Positions 25,169 to 34,235 of a stretch of DNA of 64,000 nucleotides are shown one piece after another. Positions within the stretch are counted from its first letter, which is position 1. Each line of letters starts with the position of its first letter. The notes under the pieces are model-generated. The model searched no databases. It saw only the letters and a list, made by a program, of their open reading frames with translations, and was not told the origin of the DNA. The DNA is from Hymenobacter sediminis (GTDB taxonomy: Bacteria > Bacteroidota > Bacteroidia > Cytophagales > Hymenobacteraceae): positions 62,001 through 126,000 of the forward strand of contig NZ_QKNS01000003.1 in assembly GCF_003231285.1 (NCBI RefSeq), in the 5' to 3' direction. The position numbers and the translations under genes are program-made.

Positions 25169-25726
25169 ATGGAAACTCCTGTTTTCCCGCGCATGCACGT
25201 ATCCTTGTACGTGTCGGACCTGACTGCTACGGTCAACTTCTACACGGCCTTTTTCGGGCAGCCAGCCGTTAAAATCCGGCGCGGCTACGCCAAGTACGTG
25301 CTCAACTCGCCGGCCCTGATTATCTCCTTCGTGGAAAACCCGGCCCGCGTAGCCAGCAACTTTGGCCACCTGGGCTTTCAGGTAGAAACCGTGGCGGAAA
25401 TGGAGCAGCGCCTAGACTTGGCCCGCCGGGCCGGCCTGGTAGCCCGCGAGGAAATGGGTACAGCCTGCTGCTACGCCAAGCAAGACAAGTTTTGGGTGAA
25501 CGACCCCGATGGGGTGGAATGGGAAGTCTACTACTTCCACGAAGATGCCGAGTTTAACGACCCGCGCTACCAGCAGGAGTATGACCAAGCAGCCGGCACT
25601 AGCCAGTGCTGCATTGCTCCGGCTTCTACGGAGGCATCCGCCCCTACGGAAGTGCTGACGACTGCGCCGATGGCTTTTACCCTGGCTGAGGGACCCGCCT
25701 GCACGCCTGGCGGCGGGTGCTGCTAA
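25169..25726 (+). CDS. arsI: ArsI/CadI family C-As lyase (VOC-fold dioxygenase)
   Basis: A 185-residue vicinal-oxygen-chelate protein. In ArsI enzymes Fe(II) is held by His, His and Glu and trivalent organoarsenicals are held by a vicinal Cys pair. Here these are H10 (RMHVSLYV), H67 (NFGHLGF), E119 (EWEVYYF) and C100-C101 (GTACCYAKQD). The known reaction breaks the carbon-arsenic bond of methylarsenite or roxarsone(III). Two further Cys pairs, SQCC and GGGCC, are on a C-terminal tail and may pass arsenic to the site or bind it. ATG 25169 gives the family start; upstream residues in the frame overlap arsR. Confidence 0.85.
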   Translation: METPVFPRMHVSLYVSDLTATVNFYTAFFGQPAVKIRRGYAKYVLNSPALIISFVENPARVASNFGHLGFQVETVAEMEQRLDLARRAGLVAREEMGTACCYAKQDKFWVNDPDGVEWEVYYFHEDAEFNDPRYQQEYDQAAGTSQCCIAPASTEASAPTEVLTTAPMAFTLAEGPACTPGGGCC

Positions 25727-25803
25727 GAAGCCGGGCGGCATAAATCTCCGGGAGCAGGGCCGCCCGCTTCTTTCCTTTCCTCTGATCAGCTTATCCGCTG
25801 CCC

Positions 25804-26577
25804 ATGACGATTGCCTTTTTCTCCGACGTGCACGCCAACCTGCCCGCCCTGCAGGCCGTGCTGGCCGACATCGACCAGCGCCGGCCCGACATGGTGTTCT
25901 GCCTCGGCGACTTAGTAGGCTACGCGCCCTGGCCCAATGAAGTAATACATGAAGTGCGCCGCCGCGGCATTCCTACCCTGGCCGGTAACTACGACCAGGG
26001 TATTGGGCTGGCCAGCAGTAACTGCGGCTGCGCCTACAAAACCGACACCGAGAAGAGCCTGGGTGCCCAGAGCATTGCCTTCACCAACCAAGTGGTTGGC
26101 GACGAAGAGCGCCGCTACCTGCGCCTGCTACCCAAACACATGCGCCTCGATTTTCAAGAGGAGCCCTGCACGCTGAGCTTGCTGATGGTGCACGGCTCGC
26201 CGCGCAAAATCAATGAGTACCTGTTCGAGGACCGCCCCGAGGCCAGCTTCCTGCGCGTGCTCCAGGAGGCCCAGGCCGATGTGCTACTGTTTGGGCACAC
26301 CCACAAGCCGTTCCACCGCACTTTCGCCTACGAGCACGAGGGCCAGACGCGCTACCGCCACGCCCTGAACATTGGCTCGGTGGGCAAACCCAAGGATGGC
26401 GACCCGCGCGCGGCCTACCTGCTGCTCCACCTCGATGAGCATACTACCCCCGCGGACCCCCAAAGTGTGCGCTCAGAACTGGTGCGCGTGCCCTACGACG
26501 TAGAGCGGGCTGCCCAAGCCGTAGAAGCCTCGCCCTTGCCTAACGAGTACGCCGATATGCTGCGCCAGGCGAAGTAA
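25804..26577 (+). CDS. Calcineurin-like metallophosphoesterase
   Basis: A 257-residue YfcE-like phosphoesterase. The metal-binding motifs are in order: FFSDVHANLPAL (DxH), CLGDLVGYAP (GDxxG), AGNYDQGIG (GN[H/C]D position as GNYD), LMVHGSPRK and LLFGHTHKPF (GHxH). SSNCGCAYKT is an unusual Cys pair after the GNYD motif. It lies 77 bases after arsI on the same strand and before arsN1, so it probably belongs to the arsenical unit. What it hydrolyses is unknown; phosphorylated arsenic-containing antibiotics or thiol adducts are possible but speculative. Confidence 0.8.
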   Translation: MTIAFFSDVHANLPALQAVLADIDQRRPDMVFCLGDLVGYAPWPNEVIHEVRRRGIPTLAGNYDQGIGLASSNCGCAYKTDTEKSLGAQSIAFTNQVVGDEERRYLRLLPKHMRLDFQEEPCTLSLLMVHGSPRKINEYLFEDRPEASFLRVLQEAQADVLLFGHTHKPFHRTFAYEHEGQTRYRHALNIGSVGKPKDGDPRAAYLLLHLDEHTTPADPQSVRSELVRVPYDVERAAQAVEASPLPNEYADMLRQAK

Positions 26578-26661
26578 GAAAGGCGCAGTGTAGATTGGTC
26601 CGCCGGCTATACCTCCGTCCTTTCTCAATGCTTACTACCAATTGTACATTCCTTACTGCTC

Positions 26662-27162
26662 ATGACAACTTCTATTCAGCCGCTGCTGCCGGGGCAATGG
26701 CCCGCCGTAAAAGCCATTTATGAAGCTGGTATTGCCACCGGACACGCCACCTTCGCCACCGAGGCAACCACCTGGGAAGCCTGGGACCAGAGCCACATAG
26801 CGCACAGCCGATTAGTAGCGGTGAACGAGGCGGAACAGGTGCTCGGGTGGGCGGCCCTGTCGCCGGTGTCGAGCCGGTGCGTGTACGGGGGTGTTGCCGA
26901 GGTGAGCGTGTACGTAGCCCCTGAGGCGCGTGGGCAAGGCGTGGGCCGGCAGCTGCTGGCGGCGCTGGTACATGAATCAGAGCAACACGGTATGTGGATG
27001 TTGCAGGCCGGTATCTTCCCTGAGAATGAGGCGAGCGTGCGCCTGCACGAGGCCGCCGGATTCCGGGTGGTGGGCCGGCGGGAGCGAATCGGCCAGCTGG
27101 CCGGCCGCTGGCGCGACACTCTGCTGCTGGAGCGGCGTAGCAGCTGCGTTGGGGTAGCGTAA
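26662..27162 (+). CDS. arsN1: ArsN1/phosphinothricin-type GNAT acetyltransferase
   Basis: A 166-residue GNAT protein of the pat/bar/ArsN1 branch: IYEAGIATGHATFATE at the N-terminus, EVSVYVAPEARGQGVGRQLL (Q/RxxGxG acetyl-CoA loop) in the centre and AGIFPENEASVRLHEAAGFR afterwards. ArsN1 acetylates the arsenic antibiotic arsinothricin, and Pat acetylates phosphinothricin. The family does not distinguish these by motif alone, but the arsR-arsI neighbourhood supports ArsN1. It is followed by a bidirectional terminator, so it closes the cassette. Confidence 0.75.
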   Translation: MTTSIQPLLPGQWPAVKAIYEAGIATGHATFATEATTWEAWDQSHIAHSRLVAVNEAEQVLGWAALSPVSSRCVYGGVAEVSVYVAPEARGQGVGRQLLAALVHESEQHGMWMLQAGIFPENEASVRLHEAAGFRVVGRRERIGQLAGRWRDTLLLERRSSCVGVA

Positions 27163-27195
27163 AAAAAGCCCGGAGCAGCACTGCTCCGGGCTTTG
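27162..27195. terminator. Bidirectional terminator after arsN1
   Basis: AAAGCCCGGAGCAG and CTGCTCCGGGCTTT form a perfect 14-bp stem with a two-base centre. It has an A-run before and TTT after, so it can serve both arsN1 and the convergent lipoprotein gene. Confidence 0.85.
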
Positions 27196-27216
27196 TGAGT
27201 AGGCAGGGGGTAGGGC

Positions 27217-28230
27217 CTACTGCCCGATGCCCTGGTACTTGTTGTCCGTGTAGGTGAGGCTGAAGCTGCCCAGGTTTTTGAAGTAGCTGTTCACCAGTTT
27301 GGCGGGGTCGGTGGCCAGCTCGCCGCGGCCGGGCACGTCGTTGCCGTCGTCCCAGGCCCAGGGGGCGTTGGCGCCACCGTTGCCGTAGCTTTTCACAAAG
27401 CCCCCGGCTGCTGAGGTAAACAGGGCCGCGTTGGTGCGCTGGTCCCAGAGGCCACCCGAAGCGAAGATGTCCACGAGCTTGTACTTCACGTCCCGGTCGT
27501 CGGCGTTGGCGGGCGCTTCGGCCACGGTAGCCGAGGGGAAGTACTTGATGCCGTCGCCATTAAGCTTGTAGTAGGGGTAGGCTTTCAGACCGTGGCCCTT
27601 GGCTTCCTGAGCCGTGACGGGGTGCAGCTCCCCATTCACCGATTCCAGAGTCAGCGTACCGTCGATGTCTTCCTGGTTAGCGTGCAGGGGGCTGCCTGCC
27701 GGCACGAAAGAGTAGAAATCGGAGTGCGCTACCGTGACGATGGCCTGCAGGTTGCCGTAGGTCGAGCCGTCCTTTTTCACTACCGCTAACAAGCCTTCCA
27801 GGTCGTTTTCGTGCTCGTCGAGGTTGTAGGCCACCGCAACGTCGGTCCAGTCGCGGGGGTGGAAGAAGGCGTAGGTCACAAACCAGTGGGTGCTCGTTTC
27901 CACCACCGAGTAGTAGCCGTGGCCCGTGGCGGCGTAGTTGGGCAGGTTGTTCCAGTTGTTCGTGCCCGACCAGTCGCCGTCGTAGTTGATGGCCGTGAGG
28001 TAGTCGCCCTTCCCGCTGAAGCCGTGGGAGCCGGTTACGTCGGTGTCCTGGTAGTGCACCGGGGCCCAGCGCAAGGCCAAGCTGGCTTTGAAGGCTGCGG
28101 TAGCGTTGGCCGTTTGGGTGGTTTTAGGAGCCACCACTTCTTCCGGCGTAATGGTTTCGTGGCAGCTTGATAGCGCCGAGAGGGCCAAGCCGGTGACGAG
28201 TAGCCCTACTTTGGGGGTAAGGTTTTTCAT
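27217..28230 (-). CDS. Secreted lipoprotein of unknown function, end of the SusCD operon
   Basis: A 337-residue lipoprotein (signal ends LSALSSCHE). The mature protein has clustered aromatic and acidic motifs: HYQDTDVTG, AINYDGDWSGTNNWNNLP, FVTYAFFHPRDWTD, and DEHENDLEGLLAVV, plus AHSDFYSF. The HxNDLEG and PRDWxD segments look like a conserved metal or active site, and similar strings occur in Vps62-like and other secreted proteins, but I cannot assign a family. It lies 34 bases downstream of susD, so it is probably a surface accessory protein that binds or cleaves the imported ligand. Confidence 0.65.
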   Translation of the reverse strand: MKNLTPKVGLLVTGLALSALSSCHETITPEEVVAPKTTQTANATAAFKASLALRWAPVHYQDTDVTGSHGFSGKGDYLTAINYDGDWSGTNNWNNLPNYAATGHGYYSVVETSTHWFVTYAFFHPRDWTDVAVAYNLDEHENDLEGLLAVVKKDGSTYGNLQAIVTVAHSDFYSFVPAGSPLHANQEDIDGTLTLESVNGELHPVTAQEAKGHGLKAYPYYKLNGDGIKYFPSATVAEAPANADDRDVKYKLVDIFASGGLWDQRTNAALFTSAAGGFVKSYGNGGANAPWAWDDGNDVPGRGELATDPAKLVNSYFKNLGSFSLTYTDNKYQGIGQ

Positions 28231-28264
28231 GAGGTGTTTTGGTTATGGATGAAGGAAAGGAAGG

Positions 28265-29878
28265 TTAGTAGCCGGGGTTCTGCTTGAGCTGGGCGTTCAG
28301 CGTCAGCTCAGTAGCGGGAACAGGGAAAATGCGGCGGTAGGTGTCGGCGTTGGTTTTCATGCCCTGGCCCCACACCGATTCCCACTTACCGAAGCGGATG
28401 AGGTCGTGGCGGCGCCAGCCTTCCCAGGCCATTTCGCGGCTTCGCTCCTCAAAGAGGGTAGGCAGGTCCACGGCCGTGAAGGCGGGCACCTGAGCGCGGG
28501 TGCGCACCTGGTTCACGAGGCTCAGGGGGGTAGTACCGTCGGGGTCCTGGCCCCCGCGCAGAATGGCTTCGGCCTTCATCAGCAGCACGTCGGCGTAGCG
28601 CAGCAGCACTAGGTCGTTGCCCTGGTCGCGGGAGGTCGAGGACTTGTCGGGGTAGTACTTGATGTTGCGCGTGCCCTGGGCCTTGCCCAACTCGTCGTTG
28701 CCCACATCGAACTTGGCCGGGTCGCGGAACGTGAGCTTGTCGCTCAGCTCCAAGTGGTAGTTGATTTTGTCGTTGCCGTCGGCGCCGGTGTAGCGCGAGT
28801 CGAGGCCTTTTTTAGTCGTGGCAATCAGGATGGGCGTGCGGCCGTCGTTGAGGTACTGCTTGCCCGCGAGCCACTGCTGGTTGCGCGTGTCGGTGGGCTC
28901 CTTGTAGAGGGCGTAGAACTCGGGCCAGGTCAGGCTGGCGTTGCTGGGCGTGAAGAGCAGGCTGAACTTGTCCTTCATCTGCTGGTGCAGGGCAAAGCGC
29001 GACATCATGTTGCCCTGGGCCAGGTTGGCATCAAAAGGCACCGCGAAGATGATTTCGTTTACCTGGGGGCCGTTTTCCACCGCAAACACGTCCATGTAGT
29101 TCGTGGCTAGGCTGTACTTCTTGCCCTTGATGATGGTGTTGCAGGCTGCAATGGCCTCCGTGTATTTCGCCTGCCCGATGTACACTTCGGCGTTCAGGTA
29201 GAGCTTGGCCAGCAGGGCCTGAGCCGTGCCCTGGGTGGGGCGCCCGTAGGTCTGGGCCGATACGTCGGCGGACAGGTTGGGCAGGGCCTGCTTCAGCTCG
29301 CTCTCGATGTAGGTAAACACCTGCTGGCGGGTAGCGTTGGTGGGCTGCTGGGTCGAGCCAAATTCTGGCACCAGCGGAATGTTGCCGTACAAATCCATCA
29401 TCAGGAAGTAGTACAGCGCGCGCATAGTGCGCAGCTCGGCCGTGAACTGGGTTTTGAAGGCCCCGTCGGCGGTGTTCTGGAACAAGGCCAGGGTGCGGTT
29501 GCAGGTGCTGATGCCGCTGAAGCCCCATTCCCAGGCCACGCGCACAAACTCGTTCTGGGGGTTCCAGGTGTGCAGGCTCAGCTGCTGGTAGCGGGCCCCG
29601 TCGTAGTAGTTGCCGTTGCGGGCCACAATCACGACCTCGTCGGTGCTCAGCTCCTGCAGGTTCCAGTAGGCCTTGGCTACTTCGCCGCGCATCTGGCTGT
29701 ACACCGGGCCCGAGGCGGCAATAAACTGCTCGGGCGTGGTCAGGAAGTTGCTGGGCGTGTACTCCGATTCGATGGGCGCATCCAGGTCGGTGCAGCCGGC
29801 CGTGAGCAGCAGGGCCGTGAGAGCACCGGCTAGGGTCAGGGAGCGGGCGGGGCGTATCGTTGAGAAAGAAAAGGACAT
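28265..29878 (-). CDS. RagB/SusD family surface lipoprotein
   Basis: A 537-residue SusD-like ligand-binding lipoprotein. The signal peptide ends LLTAGCTD, followed by the typical LDAPIESEYTPSNFLTTPEQ start. TPR-like helices (for example TAQALLAKLYLNAEVYIG) form the SusD superhelix, and the C-terminal segment has RYADVLLMKAEAILRGG and REMAWEGWRRHDLIRFGKW, a hallmark of the family. It caps the SusC channel encoded 12 bases upstream. The ligand is not readable from sequence; nearby phosphatases suggest a phosphorylated compound. Confidence 0.92.
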   Translation of the reverse strand: MSFSFSTIRPARSLTLAGALTALLLTAGCTDLDAPIESEYTPSNFLTTPEQFIAASGPVYSQMRGEVAKAYWNLQELSTDEVVIVARNGNYYDGARYQQLSLHTWNPQNEFVRVAWEWGFSGISTCNRTLALFQNTADGAFKTQFTAELRTMRALYYFLMMDLYGNIPLVPEFGSTQQPTNATRQQVFTYIESELKQALPNLSADVSAQTYGRPTQGTAQALLAKLYLNAEVYIGQAKYTEAIAACNTIIKGKKYSLATNYMDVFAVENGPQVNEIIFAVPFDANLAQGNMMSRFALHQQMKDKFSLLFTPSNASLTWPEFYALYKEPTDTRNQQWLAGKQYLNDGRTPILIATTKKGLDSRYTGADGNDKINYHLELSDKLTFRDPAKFDVGNDELGKAQGTRNIKYYPDKSSTSRDQGNDLVLLRYADVLLMKAEAILRGGQDPDGTTPLSLVNQVRTRAQVPAFTAVDLPTLFEERSREMAWEGWRRHDLIRFGKWESVWGQGMKTNADTYRRIFPVPATELTLNAQLKQNPGY

Positions 29879-29890
29879 GGAGGCAGAGGC

Positions 29891-32800
29891 TTAAAATTCC
29901 AGGTTCACGCCCAGCACGTAGGAGCGGGTCTTGGGGTAGAAGTTATTGTTGTCGAGGCCGGGGGTGAGGCCGCCCAGGTTCATCTCCGGGTCAATGCCGC
30001 GGTAGTTGGTGATGGTGAACAGGTTCTGGCTGGTCACGTACACGCGGGCCCGCTTCACGTACTCGTTTTTCAGGGGCAGATTATAGCCCAGCGTCACGTT
30101 GTCGAGGCGCAGGTAGGCGCCGTCTTCGAGGTAGCGGTTGGAGTAGTAGTTGGCGCGGTTGTCGGCGTAGGGCTCTCCGAGCGAGAAGGCCGGCAGGTTG
30201 GTGGCCGTAGACTGGGCCGGAATATTGAGGTTGGCCAGGGTAGCGTTCAGGATTTTATTGCCCGATACACCCCGCAGAAAGAAGTTCAGGTCGAGGTTTT
30301 TCCAGCTCAGCGTGTTGCTCAGGCCGTAGAGCAGGGTAGGCTGGGCGTTGCCCTGGTACTTGTAGTCGTTGAGGGTCGGCGAGCCGGTGGTAGTGCCGTC
30401 GGCCTTGTAGAACAGGGAGAGGCCCTGCTCGTCGCGCCCGGCGTACTCCGGCAGAAAGAACTGCCCAATGGGGTAGCCCGTCTTCACTACCTGGGTAGAA
30501 ATGCCGCTTTGGCCCGAGCCGCCGGGGTAGGCGGTGTACACCTGGTCGAGGCGGAACTGGTCGTTGGCCAGCTTCTCCACCTTGTTTCGGTTGTGGGCCA
30601 GCGTGCCCGTCAGGCTCCACTGGAAGTTGCCGCTCTGCACGGGGGTAGCGTTCAGGGTCAGCTCCAGGCCCTTGTTGCTGATTTCGCCCACGTTGGCGTA
30701 GAGCGTGTTTACGAAGTACTGAGTCGTCGAAACCGGGTAGTTCCAGATCAGGTCGGAGGTGCGCTTGTCGTAGTACTCCACGGTGCCGCCCAGGCGGTTG
30801 CCGAACAAGCCGAAGTCCAGGCCCACGTTCAGCATGGCCGTCGATTCCCACTTCAAATCGGGGTTGGGGTTCTGGGTGGGGCCGATGGCCTTGATGAAGG
30901 AGCCGTTGTAGTAGAAGGTGCCCACGCTGCTGTAGCGCTGGGTGGCAATCAGCGGGTCGAAGCCCAGGGAGTTACCCGTGATGCCGTAGCCCACGCGCAG
31001 CTTCAGCTCGTTCAGCTTTTCCTGGCCCGAGAGGAAGTCTTCGCCGGCCAGATTCCAGGCCAGGGAGGCTGCCGGGAAGGTGCCCCAGCGGTTGTTCTGC
31101 CCGAAGGCCGAGGAGCCGTCGCGCCGCACCGACACTTGCAGGAAATACCGATCCTTGAGGCTGTAGTTCAGGCGGGAGTAGAAGGAAATGAGGCGCAGGG
31201 TGGAAATGCCCAGGCTGTAGCCGGCAATGGCCGCGTCGTAGTTCGGCGAAACGCCGCCGGGGTTGCCCAGGCCCAGGTTGTTGTAGCCCAGCTGGTCCGA
31301 CACGAAGCCGCGGGTATCGGTCTGGAAACCGTCGCCGTTTTTGTCTTCCTGCCAGGAGTAGCCCACCAGCACTTTCAGGTCGTTGGTGGCGTTGTTCAGC
31401 GGGTTATAAGTCAGGTAGTTTTCCAGGATTTTGCGGGTGTTGTCCACGCTGTAGCGGCGGGCCAGGCCTCGGGCCGCCAGACCGGTCACGTTGGCCGCGT
31501 TGGGCACCGGCGACTCGCGCCCCTGGTAGGAGCCACCCTTCACCGATTCGTTCTGCATGCTCAGGCTGAGCGTGTTGGTAAGGTTGGGCAGAATGGTGAG
31601 CTGGGCGCTGGCGTTACCCAGCAGGGTGTTGATTTTGCGCTCCTCCTTGTTCTGCTCCAGCAAGGCCACCGGGTTGTAGTACTGGGTGCGGGTCAGGTTT
31701 TCCTTGTAGGTACCGTCGGGGTTGCGGATGGCCGTAGTGGGCAAGTGCGTGAGCATGTTCTTGTACACCAAATCCGGAATCAGATTCTGCTTGAGCAGGG
31801 AGTTGGTGAGGGTAAAGCGCAGCTGCAGCTTGTCCTTGAGGGTTTTCTGATCGAGGTTGATTTTGCCGATAACCCGCTCACTATCGGAGGTTTTGATGAC
31901 CCCGCCCCGCTTGAAGTAGTTCACGCTGGCATTGAAAGCCGATTTCTCGGAGCCGCCCCCGTAGCTGATGGTGTGGTTGTGGCTCAGGCCGGTGCGCATC
32001 ACCTCTTTCTGCCAGTCAGTATTCACGCCCGCGTCGTTGTCGGCGGGGCTGAGGCTTTTGCTGTTGGCGTCGAGGTAGCCGCGCAGCTGGTCGCCGCTGA
32101 GCATTTCAATGGTGTTCGACACCTGCTCCACACCCACATAGCCGCTGTACGTCACGGCCGCGTTGGGCTTCTGCCGGCGGGTAGTAATGATGATAACCCC
32201 GTTGGCGGCCCGGGCCCCGTAAATGGCCGTGGCCGAGGCATCCTTCAGCACGTCAATGCTCACAATGTCGTCGGGGGCTACCAGGTTGATGCTGGCTGCG
32301 GGCACGCCGTCAATCACGTAAAAAGGCTCCTGGGCCTGGCCCGTGCGCAGGGACGAAGCGCCACGCAGCACCACGGAGGCCGTGGCGTTGGGGTCGCCGC
32401 TGCGGGTGATGTTCAGGCCGGCTACCTTGCCTTGCAGCACCTGGTCGGGGGTAGCCACTACGCCGCGGTTAAACTCGCGCGGATCTACGTTGGTGATGGA
32501 GCTGGTTACCTCGCCCTTCTTCACGGCCCCGTAGCCAATCACCACCACGTCGTTGAGCAGCTTGGTGTCCTGGGCTAGCGCCACGTCCACGCTGGCCTGG
32601 TCGCCGATAGTTATTTCCTGCCCCAGGTAGCCCACAAAGGAGAAGACCAGGGTCGTCGCATCGTCGGGTACCTGCAGATTGTAGAAGCCCTCGGAGTTGG
32701 TAACCGCCCCGATGGTCGTGCCTTTCACCAGCACCGTCACGCCGGGCATGGCCGAGCCGGTGGCAGCATCGGTAATCTTGCCCTTGATTTCGCGGGCGGC

Positions 32801-33190
32801 TTTGCGGCTGGGGTTGGGGGTTTCCGTGGGGGTAGGCCCGCCCGGCTTCAGGATGATGACGCCTTGCTTTTCCTCGAATTGCAGCGGCGTTTTGCGCGTC
32901 ATCTGCCGCAGGATGTCGCCCACCTTGGCGTCGCGGAACTCGGCGGCTTCCACGCGGGCCTGCTGCACGTCGCGGGCTTCATAGAGAATATTGACGCCGG
33001 TTTCGCGCTGGAGGCGCTGCAGGGCCGAAGCCAGCGAGCCGCTCTGCATAGCGAAATAGGGCACGGCGGCGCTGGTTTTCTGAGCCTGGCTAGCGGTTGG
33101 CAGCGCCGTGGCGGCGGCCAGCAGGGCCGTGGTTAGCAAGAGGGTGCGGCCGTGCGGTCGGCCAGGAAAAAAGTGGTCCAGGTGCATCAT
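29891..33190 (-). CDS. SusC/RagA family TonB-linked outer membrane protein with STN domain
   Basis: A 1099-residue SusC-type transporter. Signal peptide to about residue 36, then an STN (secretin/TonB short N-terminal) domain at about 45-110 (GSLASALQRLQRETGVNILYE), then CarboxypepD_reg-like at about 133-215, then the plug with the SusC signature (PLYVIDG-like EPFYVIDGVP, DASATAIYGARAANGVIIIT), then the barrel. The STN domain is the part that talks to a FecR-type anti-sigma factor, and fecR lies directly upstream, so uptake should be coupled to transcription. It forms a pair with SusD. The long plus-strand frame inside this gene is antisense shadow. Confidence 0.93.
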   Translation of the reverse strand: MMHLDHFFPGRPHGRTLLLTTALLAAATALPTASQAQKTSAAVPYFAMQSGSLASALQRLQRETGVNILYEARDVQQARVEAAEFRDAKVGDILRQMTRKTPLQFEEKQGVIILKPGGPTPTETPNPSRKAAREIKGKITDAATGSAMPGVTVLVKGTTIGAVTNSEGFYNLQVPDDATTLVFSFVGYLGQEITIGDQASVDVALAQDTKLLNDVVVIGYGAVKKGEVTSSITNVDPREFNRGVVATPDQVLQGKVAGLNITRSGDPNATASVVLRGASSLRTGQAQEPFYVIDGVPAASINLVAPDDIVSIDVLKDASATAIYGARAANGVIIITTRRQKPNAAVTYSGYVGVEQVSNTIEMLSGDQLRGYLDANSKSLSPADNDAGVNTDWQKEVMRTGLSHNHTISYGGGSEKSAFNASVNYFKRGGVIKTSDSERVIGKINLDQKTLKDKLQLRFTLTNSLLKQNLIPDLVYKNMLTHLPTTAIRNPDGTYKENLTRTQYYNPVALLEQNKEERKINTLLGNASAQLTILPNLTNTLSLSMQNESVKGGSYQGRESPVPNAANVTGLAARGLARRYSVDNTRKILENYLTYNPLNNATNDLKVLVGYSWQEDKNGDGFQTDTRGFVSDQLGYNNLGLGNPGGVSPNYDAAIAGYSLGISTLRLISFYSRLNYSLKDRYFLQVSVRRDGSSAFGQNNRWGTFPAASLAWNLAGEDFLSGQEKLNELKLRVGYGITGNSLGFDPLIATQRYSSVGTFYYNGSFIKAIGPTQNPNPDLKWESTAMLNVGLDFGLFGNRLGGTVEYYDKRTSDLIWNYPVSTTQYFVNTLYANVGEISNKGLELTLNATPVQSGNFQWSLTGTLAHNRNKVEKLANDQFRLDQVYTAYPGGSGQSGISTQVVKTGYPIGQFFLPEYAGRDEQGLSLFYKADGTTTGSPTLNDYKYQGNAQPTLLYGLSNTLSWKNLDLNFFLRGVSGNKILNATLANLNIPAQSTATNLPAFSLGEPYADNRANYYSNRYLEDGAYLRLDNVTLGYNLPLKNEYVKRARVYVTSQNLFTITNYRGIDPEMNLGGLTPGLDNNNFYPKTRSYVLGVNLEF

Positions 33191-33278
33191 ACAAGGGGTA
33201 GAGTGTGGGCAAGGCGGTGCCCGGCAGGCCGTGGGGCCTGTTATGAGAAGAAGAAAGGAGAGGGGCCAGCAGGCGGCG

Positions 33279-34235
33279 TTATTCTACCTGATAGGCGGTG
33301 GCAGAAAGCTTGGTAATGCGCAAATGGTGGCGTTGCAGGAGCACATTGAGCACGTCAGTAATCTGGTCGGCAGAAAGGGAGGGGTCCAGGGTTCCGGTAA
33401 GGGCTACCGTGGGGGCGGGGCGCCGCAGCGTGAAGTGCACGGGGTAATAATTCTCGAGCTGGAACAGAATGTCGGGCAAGGAGGCCTGCTCAAAGGTTAG
33501 CAGCTGGCGGGTAGGTAGGGCGGCGGTATAATTATTAGAGGTAAGCGTAAGCTGCCCGGTGCGGGCGTGGTACTGGAGTTGGTCGTGAGGGTGCAATACG
33601 CCCAGCACGCGCTGCTGGTGAGCTACCTGCACCCGGCCCGTGTGCACCAACACGGTGGTGGCCGGTAGCTGGGGGTAGGCTTGCACCAGAAAGGAGGTGC
33701 CCAGCACTTTTACCGCTACTTCCCCAGCCTGCACCACAAATGGGTGGGCTGGGTCTTTGGTAACGCTGAAGAAGGCCTCGCCCCGCAGCTGCACGCGGCG
33801 CACCGCCCCGAAGGAAGCCACGCAGGTCAGCTCCGAGCGGGGTCGAAGCCAGACGTGACTGCTGTCGGGCAGCACTACCTCGCGCTGCTCGCCTACGCCG
33901 GTTGCGTAGTGCAGCAGCTCCGGTTGCCGCCCCCGGTGCCAGAGTACCACTCCAGCCACCAGCAGCGGTACTACCACGGCCGCCACCCGTAGGGCAGGCC
34001 AGAGCGGCAGCACCCGCCCGGAAGGCCGGGTGCGGGCCCGAACCCCCTCCAGAATCCGGGCCCGCCGCCGGGCTTCCTGTTCCGGGTCGAGGAGCTCGTC
34101 ATCGTCCGGGGTAGCGGCTACCAGCTCATCCAGCCAGTGCTCCACCTGCGGTTGTGGCCGGGCAGCCGAGTGGCCCCGCAGGTAGCGCAGCAGGTGGGCA
34201 GGTAGGTGGTTGAACCGGGAAAGAGGCGACTTCAT
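33279..34235 (-). CDS. FecR family anti-sigma factor
   Basis: A 318-residue protein with a cytoplasmic N-terminal domain, one membrane segment (VAAVVVPLLVAGVVLWH, about residues 85-101), a periplasmic FecR domain (GVGEQREVVLPDSSHVWL, then RVQLRGEAFFSVTKDPAHPFVV) and a C-terminal DUF4974 unit (PDILFQLENYYPVHFTL). Such proteins hold an ECF sigma factor until the STN domain of a loaded SusC signals. ATG 34235 gives the usual start; an upstream ATG at 34250 would add MCNSC. The sigma factor is not adjacent: a PafA-like phosphatase gene and a repeat come between. Confidence 0.9.
   Translation of the reverse strand: MKSPLSRFNHLPAHLLRYLRGHSAARPQPQVEHWLDELVAATPDDDELLDPEQEARRRARILEGVRARTRPSGRVLPLWPALRVAAVVVPLLVAGVVLWHRGRQPELLHYATGVGEQREVVLPDSSHVWLRPRSELTCVASFGAVRRVQLRGEAFFSVTKDPAHPFVVQAGEVAVKVLGTSFLVQAYPQLPATTVLVHTGRVQVAHQQRVLGVLHPHDQLQYHARTGQLTLTSNNYTAALPTRQLLTFEQASLPDILFQLENYYPVHFTLRRPAPTVALTGTLDPSLSADQITDVLNVLLQRHHLRITKLSATAYQVE

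Noticed and set aside
24561-27216. Search for arsC, acr3, arsB, arsM in the arsenical cassette
   Set aside because: None present; neighbouring genes are an unrelated HAD phosphatase and a lipoprotein.
30509-32578. Plus-strand open frame of 689 codons inside susC
   Set aside because: Exact antisense of a well-supported SusC gene; its translation is Val/Gly/Ala/His-rich with no motif, the usual shadow of high-GC coding sequence.
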